Below are positions 17,401 through 26,022 of a stretch of DNA of 64,000 nt, in pieces. The stretch is from contig CAYNJG010000003.1 of NCBI GenBank assembly GCA_964397295.1, positions 21,553 to 85,552 of the forward strand. The letters run 5' to 3'. The translations under genes and the position numbers were made by a program. This DNA is from CAYNJG01 sp964397295. GTDB taxonomy: Bacteria; Planctomycetota; Planctomycetia; Pirellulales; Pirellulaceae. The first letter of the stretch is position 1; the number at the start of each line of letters is the position of its first letter. The notes under the pieces are model-generated. The model worked only from the letters and a program-made list of their open reading frames with translations. It was not told the DNA's origin and searched no databases.

Positions 17401-19152
17401 ATGCAGTATCAGTTCTACAAATCGATCGCAGGTATCCTGAATTCTCAACAGGCTCGCAGCATCATCGTCAGCGGCAATGTGTACGACTTGTTTTTCGATG
17501 GGGAAGACTACGTTCCACTTATTCCGTTCATGTCGGAAAAGTCTGCCGTCAAAGGCTTGATTCGAATCGTCTACGAGCAGAATGGACCAATTCGGATTTT
17601 GGACGGCCGGGACAAGCTGAAGAATGCATGGATTGGGTGGAAGTCTGGTTTAGATCCAGACACGCTGCTCATCAAAGGACTTCAACAAAAAGGCAAGTCA
17701 GATTTTGACATGCTCTCGCAGCAGTTCGATGGGCTACTGATTGACGCGATTGGGAATCCAACTTTAGCGCTCGAAACCATGCGCCAGTTGACCATTTGCT
17801 CGCGTGCTCATTTGAACGGCGATCTGATGATCGTCATCGAAGCCGCAGACATGGTTTTGCCAGCCGGCAGTGGCGATGTCGCTTCGCTTAACGACAAACA
17901 GCGACATCGTGTGGCGATCGTGCAAGATTGGTTTAGCGACCCTGAATTCATGACCGGGGGCGATTCTGTCATTCTCGTTGCCGAATCAAGAAGTCTTGTG
18001 CATCCGCGCGTGGCGCGACTTCCGCAAGTTTTACATGTCGAGGTGTCTTCGCCTGATACCGCGAAACGTTTGCACTACATCGAACACTACACCGATAAAG
18101 CTGAATTCAAGCCGAAGCTTTGGGGCACGAATCAGGATCTTGCCGCTTTCACTGCTGGGCTGTCGGTTCACGCTTTGCGTCAGTTGCTGTTAGGTGCTTC
18201 TTATTCGCGTGAGGAACTGACACCGGCTGACATTGTTGGCAAGGTGGAAGAGTTTATCCAGGCGCAAGTCGGCGAGGATGTTATCGAGTTTAAAAAACCG
18301 TCACATCGATTGGAACACGTCAAAGGCAATCGAAACCTAAAAGCGTTCATCGAAGGAGAACTGCTGCCGAGGTTTATGGCTCCGAAGGAAAAAGCGCTTG
18401 TTGGTGCGGCCGTGGCAGGACCGATCGGTGGCGGCAAAACTTTTATTTTTGAAGCTGTAGCTAGTGAGATGGATGTACCCGTATTGGTGCTGAAGAGCAT
18501 TCGAAGTCAATGGTATGGCCAGACGGATGTGATCTTTGAGAGGTTGCGGCGGGTGCTCGAAGCGCTGGAAAAAGTGATCATCTTTGTTGATGAGGCGGAC
18601 ACGCAATTCGGCGGTGTTGGCAAGGAAGCTCATTCGACCGAACGTAGGCTTACCGGTAAAATCCAGGCGATGATGAGCGATCCGCAGTTGAAGGGTCGCG
18701 TGATCTGGTTGTTGATGACGGCGCGAATTCATTTGCTTTCGCCAGATATTCGACGTCCTGGACGTGTGGGTGACTTGATCATTCCGGTCCTGGACCCGCG
18801 AGATGACGATCGCAAAGAGTTTTTGGAATGGGTGGCTACAGGAGTGCTCGACGAAGTGACACCCGAGGACGTCGAGCAACTCGACAAACTCACACCGGGA
18901 TACTCAGCTGCTGCATTCGCTTCGCTTCGCTCTCAGCTGAAAGCTAAAGAGTGCAAGAACATGGAAGAAGTTGTCGCGGTTGTGAAGGATCAAATCCTGC
19001 CAGCGATTGGTCAGACGCGTCAGTATCAAACTCTTCAGGCGTTGGTGAATTGCACTCGGCGGTCGCTGCTTCCGAACCCGGATGTGACGGAAGAGGACCG
19101 CGACAAGTGGCAGACCGAGATTCGCCACTTGGAATCGTTGGGTATCAGCTAG
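17401..19152 (+). CDS. AAA-family ATPase, unknown substrate
   Basis: A 583-residue protein with one AAA module near the middle: Walker A GPIGGGKTF at about 340-348, Walker B VIIFVDEAD at about 393-401, and the second-region-of-homology-like SPDIRRPGRVGD at about 448-459. The first 300 residues form a domain I do not recognise, starting MQYQFYKSIAGILNSQQ with repeated Rossmann-like strands (IIVSGNVYDLFF, DLMIVIEAADMVL). This could be an inactive ATPase-like half. The start follows GAAGG at 17388-17392. Its role may be protein or DNA remodelling; none of the neighbours points to a partner. Confidence 0.8.
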   Translation: MQYQFYKSIAGILNSQQARSIIVSGNVYDLFFDGEDYVPLIPFMSEKSAVKGLIRIVYEQNGPIRILDGRDKLKNAWIGWKSGLDPDTLLIKGLQQKGKSDFDMLSQQFDGLLIDAIGNPTLALETMRQLTICSRAHLNGDLMIVIEAADMVLPAGSGDVASLNDKQRHRVAIVQDWFSDPEFMTGGDSVILVAESRSLVHPRVARLPQVLHVEVSSPDTAKRLHYIEHYTDKAEFKPKLWGTNQDLAAFTAGLSVHALRQLLLGASYSREELTPADIVGKVEEFIQAQVGEDVIEFKKPSHRLEHVKGNRNLKAFIEGELLPRFMAPKEKALVGAAVAGPIGGGKTFIFEAVASEMDVPVLVLKSIRSQWYGQTDVIFERLRRVLEALEKVIIFVDEADTQFGGVGKEAHSTERRLTGKIQAMMSDPQLKGRVIWLLMTARIHLLSPDIRRPGRVGDLIIPVLDPRDDDRKEFLEWVATGVLDEVTPEDVEQLDKLTPGYSAAAFASLRSQLKAKECKNMEEVVAVVKDQILPAIGQTRQYQTLQALVNCTRRSLLPNPDVTEEDRDKWQTEIRHLESLGIS

Positions 19153-19564
19153 TCTTGGCTAGCAGCCGGCATTTACCCTGCTTATCCCGATTTGAGACGC
19201 AGTAAGTTGTCTTGTTTTGAAACTGTTCGATTTTGCAAGTTGCAGAATCGAACAGCTGAGTATTCGCAAGAACGCTAAACACCCTGTCCTGAATTGAGAA
19301 TCGCCTTGGTTCATTCGTAAGTACTTGTTTGGTATTGCCTTACGTGTTTTCCGGGGCCTTTTGGCGCGCCTTTCGCTTTTAGAGTAGAGCAGATATCGAG
19401 GCATGTTGCCTCGGTAGCTGGCCCGTGGGCCTATGACGATTTAGTTGATTGGTTGCCTTGCCCCTGACTAGTTAACTTGCCAAATGGTTTGGCGCGTCAC
19501 AGGCCCTTTTTTTATGCGCTGACCCAAACGCTAGTGGAAACTCGGTCGCTTCTTCGAGCTCGTT
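19153..19564. other. Gene-free stretch between convergent genes
   Basis: About 412 bases between the end of the AAA ATPase gene and the end of the APC permease gene. It holds one long stem-loop (19223-19255). Near 19497-19510 an unpaired T-run follows AGGCCC. I see no tRNA, small RNA promoter or coding frame with credible composition. Confidence 0.45.
19223..19255. repeat. Long stem-loop downstream of the AAA ATPase
   Basis: CTGTTCGATT pairs with AATCGAACAG; TTGC/GCAG extends the stem by four more pairs including one G-U, around loop AAGTT. It lies 70 bases past the ATPase stop between convergent genes. The absence of a T-tract argues against a classic terminator; an RNA 3'-end stabiliser is possible. 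Confidence 0.55.
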
Positions 19565-20881
19565 CTATCCTCGGTTCGCACCAGTTGCGACGTAGACGAT
19601 CGCACCTACGGCAAGCACCAACACGCAACACAATCCAGCAATGGGTTTGTATTGAGCGGCGCTAATAACCGCACAAATGCAACCACACGCAAACACGATG
19701 ATGGGTAGCGGAAACAATGGCATTCGGAAGGGTCGTTCGACATTGGGGTCGATCTTTCGAAGTACCACCGCGCTCAAGCTGGTCGCCAAGTAGAAGGTGT
19801 AGACTGCGGCGGAAGTGTAGATCAACGCGTTCTTGAAATCCCGCGCGATGCAGATGACGAGTATCGCGATCGCACCTTCAAGAACGAGTGCGCGAACGGG
19901 CGTTTGAAGTCGCGCATCCCACTCTCCTAGCCATGCGAACGTCGAATAAGATTTCATGGCGCCCGTGATCCGAGCACCTGTCAGAATGAGTCCGTTGAGT
20001 GCTCCGGCCGATGAGATTGCAATCACGGCTGCTACCAGCATTTGGCCTCCTCGCGGAAGAATACCTGAAACTGCATCGGTGGCGATCGCTTTGCTTTGCG
20101 CCATTCCGGGTAGCGTCAGGCTGTACAGAAAGGCAGCGTTGGCGAGCAGATACGACAACATGACAGCCCCGGTTCCCAGCAAAATAGCGCGCGAGATATT
20201 TCTGCGCGGGTCTTTTACTTCTGAAGCAACGTAGACCATCTCGTTCCATCCACCGTACGTGAACAGAATCACGATCAACGCGACACCTTTGCTCGCACGA
20301 AATCCTTTGGGATCAGCTTCAGGAATCGTTGACGGGTCAACCGACCCCATGAAGGCAAACCCAATGATCGCGAATAGTCCAATGACTTTGCTTACAGTAA
20401 GAATGTTCTGCGCGGACTTTCCGAATCTCAGCCCAATAATGTTGACCGCAGTTAGGAGCACCACAATGGCAATGGCAGGCCAAATCGGGTGAGCGGTTCC
20501 TTGACCACCAGATAAGACATAGACATAGTGCGCAAACACTAAAGCCATCAGTGAAATATCGCCGGGTCGCGCAACGAATGTATTGAGCCAGCCGAATAGA
20601 AATCCGGCCCATCGTCCGTAGGCACGATTCAGGTAAACCAGATCGCCACCGGATTCTGGATAGGTCGTTGCCAATTCGGCATAACAGAGTGCTCCACAGA
20701 ACGAGATAATTCCGCCGAGGATCCAAAGTGCAAAGATTTGCCAAGGAAAATCGACGGCCCCGGCAACCGTTGTTGGTGTTTCGTAAATGCCCGATCCGAT
20801 AATAATTCCTACGATCAGGCACGTTGAATCGAAAAGACTCAATCGATTAGAGCTTTTATCGGTGTTCAATTCGGGACTCAT
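19565..20881 (-). CDS. APC-family amino acid permease
   Basis: A 438-residue transporter with about 12 membrane helices. The APC signature region reads FDSTCLIVGIIIGSGIYETP (unwound helix 1, substrate backbone binding), followed by GGIISFCGALCYAELATTYP and GGDLVYLNRAYG, as in the amino acid/polyamine/organocation superfamily and LAT-like exchangers. It should sit in the cytoplasmic membrane. I chose the ATG at 20881 (MSPELNTDKSS); the frame stays open upstream to a TTG but that part looks non-coding. The substrate cannot be read from sequence. Divergent from the ECF sigma gene. Confidence 0.92.
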   Translation of the reverse strand: MSPELNTDKSSNRLSLFDSTCLIVGIIIGSGIYETPTTVAGAVDFPWQIFALWILGGIISFCGALCYAELATTYPESGGDLVYLNRAYGRWAGFLFGWLNTFVARPGDISLMALVFAHYVYVLSGGQGTAHPIWPAIAIVVLLTAVNIIGLRFGKSAQNILTVSKVIGLFAIIGFAFMGSVDPSTIPEADPKGFRASKGVALIVILFTYGGWNEMVYVASEVKDPRRNISRAILLGTGAVMLSYLLANAAFLYSLTLPGMAQSKAIATDAVSGILPRGGQMLVAAVIAISSAGALNGLILTGARITGAMKSYSTFAWLGEWDARLQTPVRALVLEGAIAILVICIARDFKNALIYTSAAVYTFYLATSLSAVVLRKIDPNVERPFRMPLFPLPIIVFACGCICAVISAAQYKPIAGLCCVLVLAVGAIVYVATGANRG

Positions 20882-21114
20882 CGGAGCGTCGTTGTTTGGC
20901 GGAACTTTGCCCAAGTAATTCTTTCCTCGAACGAGATGACTAACTGGCGGAGGTGCTATCAGGCCCAATCATACAATATTGGAAACGTCGTCAACAAAGC
21001 CGAGATTCGTGGTTCACGGGTGACGGTGCTCGATTCGAAAGATGGGCAGGCATAGATTGCTGCAAGCGCGTAGAATGAAGGAAAGCAAACACGTTTAAGT
21101 GATTGAGAGTAAAC

Positions 21115-21768
21115 ATGGATCCCGCTGATCCGAATGCAGAGTTGTTGCGTAGAGTACGAGAGGGAGACCAGCATGCACTGGCCGAACTCTTTTCGCTGCA
21201 TCGGCAACGACTTTGGCAGATCATCAACTTCCGTCTTGATGCGAGACTTCGTGGTCGCGTTGATGCGGATGACATCGTGCAAGAGGCCTATCTTGCCGCG
21301 GCGCAGAGGATCGAACACTACTTAGATAATTCCACGCACACGTTTTTCATTTGGCTTCGGCTGATTGCGAATCAAACCTTGATCGACATCCACCGCCGAC
21401 ACCTTGGTGCTCAGATGCGTGACGCTAGCCGCGACATGTCGATTCACGCGCACTACGCGCAGGCGACCTCGATGTCGATTGCGTCGCAGTTGTTGGGCAA
21501 CTTTACTTCACCAAGTCAGATTGCGATGCGTGGGGAGGTTTCGATTCAGCTGGATGAAGCCATTGAGTCGATGGAGCCCATTGATCGCGAGGTCTTGGCG
21601 CTGCGACATTTTGAAGAGCTTACCAACAGCGAAGTTGCCGAGGTGCTTGGGATTCAACAAAAGGCCGCCAGCATCCGATATCGACGAGCTTTGAAACGGC
21701 TCAAAGAGGTGTTGGGAAAACTACCGCAATTCGAAAGCGAATCGAGCGGGTCAAAAGAAAACGAATAG
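21115..21768 (+). CDS. ECF RNA polymerase sigma factor, planctomycete type
   Basis: A 217-residue sigma-70 family regulator. Region 2 shows ADDIVQEAYLAAAQR (-10 recognition and core binding) and FFIWLRLIANQTLIDIHRRH. Region 4 is DREVLALRHFEELTNSEVAEVLG plus RYRRALKRLKEVL, the -35-binding helix-turn-helix. There is no anti-sigma gene. Instead it runs 24 bases ahead of a Ser/Thr kinase. In planctomycetes such ECF-kinase pairs are recurrent, and the kinase is thought to control the sigma factor. ATG 21115 was chosen over a TTG four codons earlier. Confidence 0.92.
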   Translation: MDPADPNAELLRRVREGDQHALAELFSLHRQRLWQIINFRLDARLRGRVDADDIVQEAYLAAAQRIEHYLDNSTHTFFIWLRLIANQTLIDIHRRHLGAQMRDASRDMSIHAHYAQATSMSIASQLLGNFTSPSQIAMRGEVSIQLDEAIESMEPIDREVLALRHFEELTNSEVAEVLGIQQKAASIRYRRALKRLKEVLGKLPQFESESSGSKENE

Positions 21769-21792
21769 CCAACCACACTTCCTACAACTGCT

Positions 21793-24700
21793 ATGTCATC
21801 GAATCATCCATCTGCCGAATTTGAAGAGCCCGATAATCTCGGGACGAAGGCTCCGGATCCGGAGGAGCAGGTGAATTTGGACGACGATCGGGATCCATTC
21901 GAGGAGATCGCAAGCGAGTTCGTCGAACGATTTCGAAAGGGCGAGTTTCCTTCGATCGAAGAGTATGCAACCGCTCACCCTGAATTGGCCGAGGAAATCC
22001 GCGATCTCTTTCCAACAATGGCGGCAATGGAAGGCGCCAAGGCACAGAAATCTCCTCCGCCAAAACAAGTAACGGAAACCTTGCCGGTGGAACAGCTTGG
22101 CGATTTCCGTTTGCTTGGCGAAATTGGTCGCGGAGGAATGGGTATCGTCTACGAGGCTGAGCAAGTTTCGTTGGGTCGACACGTCGCCGTGAAAGTACTG
22201 CCGAAGCAAGCGCTGCTGGATGAACGGCACTTGCGTCGATTTGAGCGAGAGGCCCAAACGGCTGCGAAACTTCACCATACGAACATCGTTCCGGTTTTCG
22301 GTGTCGGTCAGCAGGACGGCTACAACTACATCGTGATGCAGTTTATTGCAGGCGTAGGGCTGGACGAAGTATTGCTTGCCTTGCGCAAAAATGTCATCGA
22401 TTCAACAATCGATTTTCCCAACGACAATACGAGCCGCGCCAGTCACGCCAATTTCAATGCGTCGGCGTTGCTCAAGGGCGACTTCGGCGATTCGCCCATT
22501 GCGAATATCCGATCATCTTTCGTTCGAGATCGTAGTGCGTCCATCGATCAAACCGTTGTGACGGATAGACGGACGACGGCTGGAGCGGTCGACATGGGGA
22601 CAGAGGCGTTTTCGGTAGATGAATTGTCGTCGTCTAGTAACGACATCGGAAAAAGCGAAGTCGATGAGACTGTTTCTCTCGCTAAGCTAAGTCCAGAGTT
22701 TTACCAGAGCGTCGCAAGAATCGGTCAGCAGGTCGCTGACGCGTTGGCATATGCACACGAGCAAGGCACCCTTCACCGCGATATCAAACCGGGGAATCTT
22801 TTGCTCGATGGAACGGGGACGGTTTGGGTTGCCGATTTTGGACTCGCGAAATTGACCGAGCAAGACAATGTGAGTCGCACTGGTGATATCGTCGGTACGC
22901 TTTCTTATATCCCTCCGGAATCATTCTCTGGCGAAACCGATGCTCGCGGCGACATTTATTCGCTAGGGCTTTCGCTTTTCGAACTGCTGACTCTACGGCC
23001 AGCTTTCTATGGTCGTGACCGCGGGAAATTAGTCCGAGAAATCACGGAAGGCAAACTGCAGCGACTTGGAAAGCTGAATCCTTCGATTCCTCGCGACTTG
23101 GAGACCATTGTTTTGAAAGCGGTCGCTCATCGCCCCGAAGATCGTTATGCAACATCGCGTGAGATGGCAGAGGATTTGGACTGCTACTTGAACGACTTGC
23201 CGATCAAGGCACGGCGGATGTCGATTCCCGAGCAGTTCACACGTTGGTATCGAAAGAACAAGCTTGTTGCAGGACTTTCGGCGGCCGTACTTTCGCTGTT
23301 AATACTGCTTACGATCACTTTCGGCGTCCTGAACTACCGTGCAAGTCGCGGATGGGAACAGGCAACAAAAAATGCAAATTTCGCCGAAGCTCAGACGAAG
23401 ATATCGACAGAGCAAAAAGAAATTGCGCAGCGGCAAACCGCGAAAGCGAACAAAGCCAGCATTGAGGCTGAACAGAATGCTGAAGAAGCATATCGCGTAA
23501 TTCTCTCAACGATTCGTAGCCTTGCGCCGAACCGCTTGCCGGTCACCGCCGACGCCAGCGCGTTGACTGACAGCTTTGTGGGGCCGCTCGCCGATGAAAC
23601 GGAGCTCGATCCCGATGCTGATCCGGAAAACGTCGATGCGGACGGCTTTGCGAGTTCGCCGGTTGTTGCAGCAATTCCTCCGACGTCGGAGAAAGCCGCG
23701 TTGTTAGAAGTGCTGGTGAAATCGCTAGAGGACTTTGCCCCCAAGGCTGGAAAAGATTCGAGCTTGGCTACATTCGCCGACCTCGCGTTGAGCATGGGAA
23801 CACTACACAAAACACTTGGAAATTCTGACGAGGCGAAAGCATCCTTTGATGATGCGATTTCACGTTATGAATCTCTCGTTGCTGATTCGAATGAAATCGC
23901 CCATGTAATTGGACTGGCCGTTTGCCTAAATGAAAAAGGCGATTTAGTGCGCCAATCAGACAGTGAAGAGTCATCCCAACTTTTTGCTCAGGCGCAAGAG
24001 CTTCTTCGACGGGACGATTTAGCAGGGTCTCCACGAGCGCAATACGAATTGGCGCGAACACTTTTCCTTATGTCGACAAAAAGATCTGGTCGTCAGCGAT
24101 GGCGGAAAAACGAGCAGAATTTGATAGCTGCGACAAAGGTGTTGGAGCCACTATTGGAGTCGGAGCCTAACCCCGAATACCGGTATTTGTTGGCGCGGTG
24201 CTACACCGGACTCAGTCGAGTAACACGGCCAGGCCAAGGGGAGAGCTACTCTGAATTGGCGGTTGCTGAACTAAGCAAGCTGGTAGAAGAGCAACCGGAA
24301 GTTGCGGACTACAAGTTCGAATTTGCGATTGCCAAGCTACGTCGCGCCGACCAACTGGTTGACCCAACCGAGCGACTAAAGACCACGGAAGAAGCGGTGA
24401 ATCTGTTGGAAGAGATTTGCAGCAGTAGTCCTGGGGTTTCAAATTACCAAGTGGTTCGATCACAGGCGCTTGGGACGTACACTCGCTGGCTTGACCGCCG
24501 CGCGACGCAACTTGAGACCGAGAATGAAAATGACCCAGTTGCCATTTGGCGTGGACGACAGGCAACGGAAATCGCTCTACGAACCTCGGAAGCATTGAAT
24601 GACCTGAAAGCAAGTTTTCCTGCAGAGGCGTTGTCGGATCTCGACGAGCATATTGAAGTGCACGCTGCAGAAGTTATCGCCAAAGCCGACGAAGACTTCG

Positions 24701-25296
24701 CGATCCCGTTGTTTCGCCAAATTATCGAACGAGAAAAAGACCCCATGATATTAGCAAGGGCTCGGTTGGGGCTTGGTCGATCGTTGAAGCGTAGTTTCTA
24801 TCAGATAGCGGAAGCACGAATTGTCTTAGAGGATTTGCACGCCGACTTGTTGAGTGAATTCGAAAAGCAAAGTGAGCGTGAGCGTCTGGATCCTCGTCGG
24901 TTTTTTGAACCGTTTCAACTTCTATGTCGAGCAGAGTTCGAACTCGATGGACTGGACGTGATGGAATCTCGCATCAATGAAACTCGTGCGTTCCTGACCG
25001 AAAAAGGACATGACGTTACAAACCCAGAAAAGGTTGAAACGGCGGGTTTTGATTTGCATGTCGCAGATATCTACACACAAGTCGGTGAATACGACAAAGC
25101 AAAAGCTTTTCGAGAACGGAGCGGATTGTTTTTGGAAAAATCCATTTCTGAATCAACGAATCCCTTTTTGCGACGATTCGCCGCGATGCTGCTAGGCCGA
25201 CTCTACGACGTGCGAGGCGATGTTGAGGCTTTGAAAAAGCTTAAGGAACAATGGCGCATACACCCGCCGCGAGGAAACCGACCGGAACGTAAGTGA
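21793..25296 (+). CDS. Membrane Ser/Thr protein kinase with TPR-like C-terminus
   Basis: A 1167-residue kinase. A 100-residue N-terminal part holds the helical ERFRKGEFPSIEEYATAHPE segment common in planctomycete kinases. The kinase domain spans about 103-470: GRGGMG (112-117), Lys134, HRDIKPGN (328-335), DFG (348-350). Between lobes, residues about 200-300 form a Ser/Thr/Asp-rich insert. A membrane helix lies at 490-512 (LVAGLSAAVLSLLILLTITF), then a coiled coil and many helical TPR-like repeats to the end, on the other side of the membrane. It should sense an outside or paryphoplasmic cue and phosphorylate proteins, probably the adjacent sigma factor. Confidence 0.93.
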   Translation: MSSNHPSAEFEEPDNLGTKAPDPEEQVNLDDDRDPFEEIASEFVERFRKGEFPSIEEYATAHPELAEEIRDLFPTMAAMEGAKAQKSPPPKQVTETLPVEQLGDFRLLGEIGRGGMGIVYEAEQVSLGRHVAVKVLPKQALLDERHLRRFEREAQTAAKLHHTNIVPVFGVGQQDGYNYIVMQFIAGVGLDEVLLALRKNVIDSTIDFPNDNTSRASHANFNASALLKGDFGDSPIANIRSSFVRDRSASIDQTVVTDRRTTAGAVDMGTEAFSVDELSSSSNDIGKSEVDETVSLAKLSPEFYQSVARIGQQVADALAYAHEQGTLHRDIKPGNLLLDGTGTVWVADFGLAKLTEQDNVSRTGDIVGTLSYIPPESFSGETDARGDIYSLGLSLFELLTLRPAFYGRDRGKLVREITEGKLQRLGKLNPSIPRDLETIVLKAVAHRPEDRYATSREMAEDLDCYLNDLPIKARRMSIPEQFTRWYRKNKLVAGLSAAVLSLLILLTITFGVLNYRASRGWEQATKNANFAEAQTKISTEQKEIAQRQTAKANKASIEAEQNAEEAYRVILSTIRSLAPNRLPVTADASALTDSFVGPLADETELDPDADPENVDADGFASSPVVAAIPPTSEKAALLEVLVKSLEDFAPKAGKDSSLATFADLALSMGTLHKTLGNSDEAKASFDDAISRYESLVADSNEIAHVIGLAVCLNEKGDLVRQSDSEESSQLFAQAQELLRRDDLAGSPRAQYELARTLFLMSTKRSGRQRWRKNEQNLIAATKVLEPLLESEPNPEYRYLLARCYTGLSRVTRPGQGESYSELAVAELSKLVEEQPEVADYKFEFAIAKLRRADQLVDPTERLKTTEEAVNLLEEICSSSPGVSNYQVVRSQALGTYTRWLDRRATQLETENENDPVAIWRGRQATEIALRTSEALNDLKASFPAEALSDLDEHIEVHAAEVIAKADEDFAIPLFRQIIEREKDPMILARARLGLGRSLKRSFYQIAEARIVLEDLHADLLSEFEKQSERERLDPRRFFEPFQLLCRAEFELDGLDVMESRINETRAFLTEKGHDVTNPEKVETAGFDLHVADIYTQVGEYDKAKAFRERSGLFLEKSISESTNPFLRRFAAMLLGRLYDVRGDVEALKKLKEQWRIHPPRGNRPERK

Positions 25297-25426
25297 TCCG
25301 TAGTTTGCGGTTTTGAATTCTTAACGCTATTGAGTTTCTATTTGCATTTCTTCGCCCCTTCAATGAAGGTAAGTAATCTAGTCGCAAGGACTAGTTCGCT
25401 CTCTCACGATTCATTGTTGGGTTGCT

Positions 25427-25861
25427 ATGACCTCATCAGAAACAACATTGCCCAAGTCGTTGCTTATGTGTGCACTCATCTGTTTGTGGGTGCTGACCTC
25501 CACGGGATTTGAGGCTCTCGAATTTGCGAAGAGTAGTCGTTGGGAGTCGACCGAGGGTGTTGTTTTGGAATCGGACGTGCAGGTGGCTGGTTCGCCTTCG
25601 CCGATTGAATACCAATTTCGAATTGATGACAGAAACTATCGTTCAACACGAATCGCCTTCTCCGAGTTCTTAGGCAACCGTTCATGGAACAAGTCTTTTC
25701 AAGAGAAGTACATGCCCAACGAAACCGTGACTGTTTTCTATGATCCGGATAACCCAGACAATTCGGTGTTGGAACGAAGAATCTCGCCAGGAGGTTTCGT
25801 TTGGTTCACGATGAGTCTGGTCGGGCTGGCGATGGTAGGGCGGCGTCTAGAAAAAATCTAG
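25427..25861 (+). CDS. DUF3592 membrane protein
   Basis: A 144-residue protein with a membrane helix near each end (about 11-30, LLMCALICLWVL; about 119-136, GFVWFTMSLVGLAMVG) and an exported beta-rich middle. The family pattern is WESTEGVVLES early, then FYDPDNPDNSVLE, typical of DUF3592. Members have no proven function. It lies 130 bases after the kinase on the same strand and 160 before the DUF1549 gene, so co-transcription is possible but not shown. Confidence 0.85.
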   Translation: MTSSETTLPKSLLMCALICLWVLTSTGFEALEFAKSSRWESTEGVVLESDVQVAGSPSPIEYQFRIDDRNYRSTRIAFSEFLGNRSWNKSFQEKYMPNETVTVFYDPDNPDNSVLERRISPGGFVWFTMSLVGLAMVGRRLEKI

Positions 25862-26022
25862 CGTACGTACGGGCTTGCGCGTCGAGGGGCTCGTTCAAGC
25901 CATAATTGCGGCAGTATTTGCTTCAAATCGTTACGCCGCTTCCGCCAAAAACGGTAGACTCCACAAGGGTGGATTCGTTTCTACCTTAGCGGAACTTTTC
26001 AATGTTTTTTGCAGAGGTCGTC

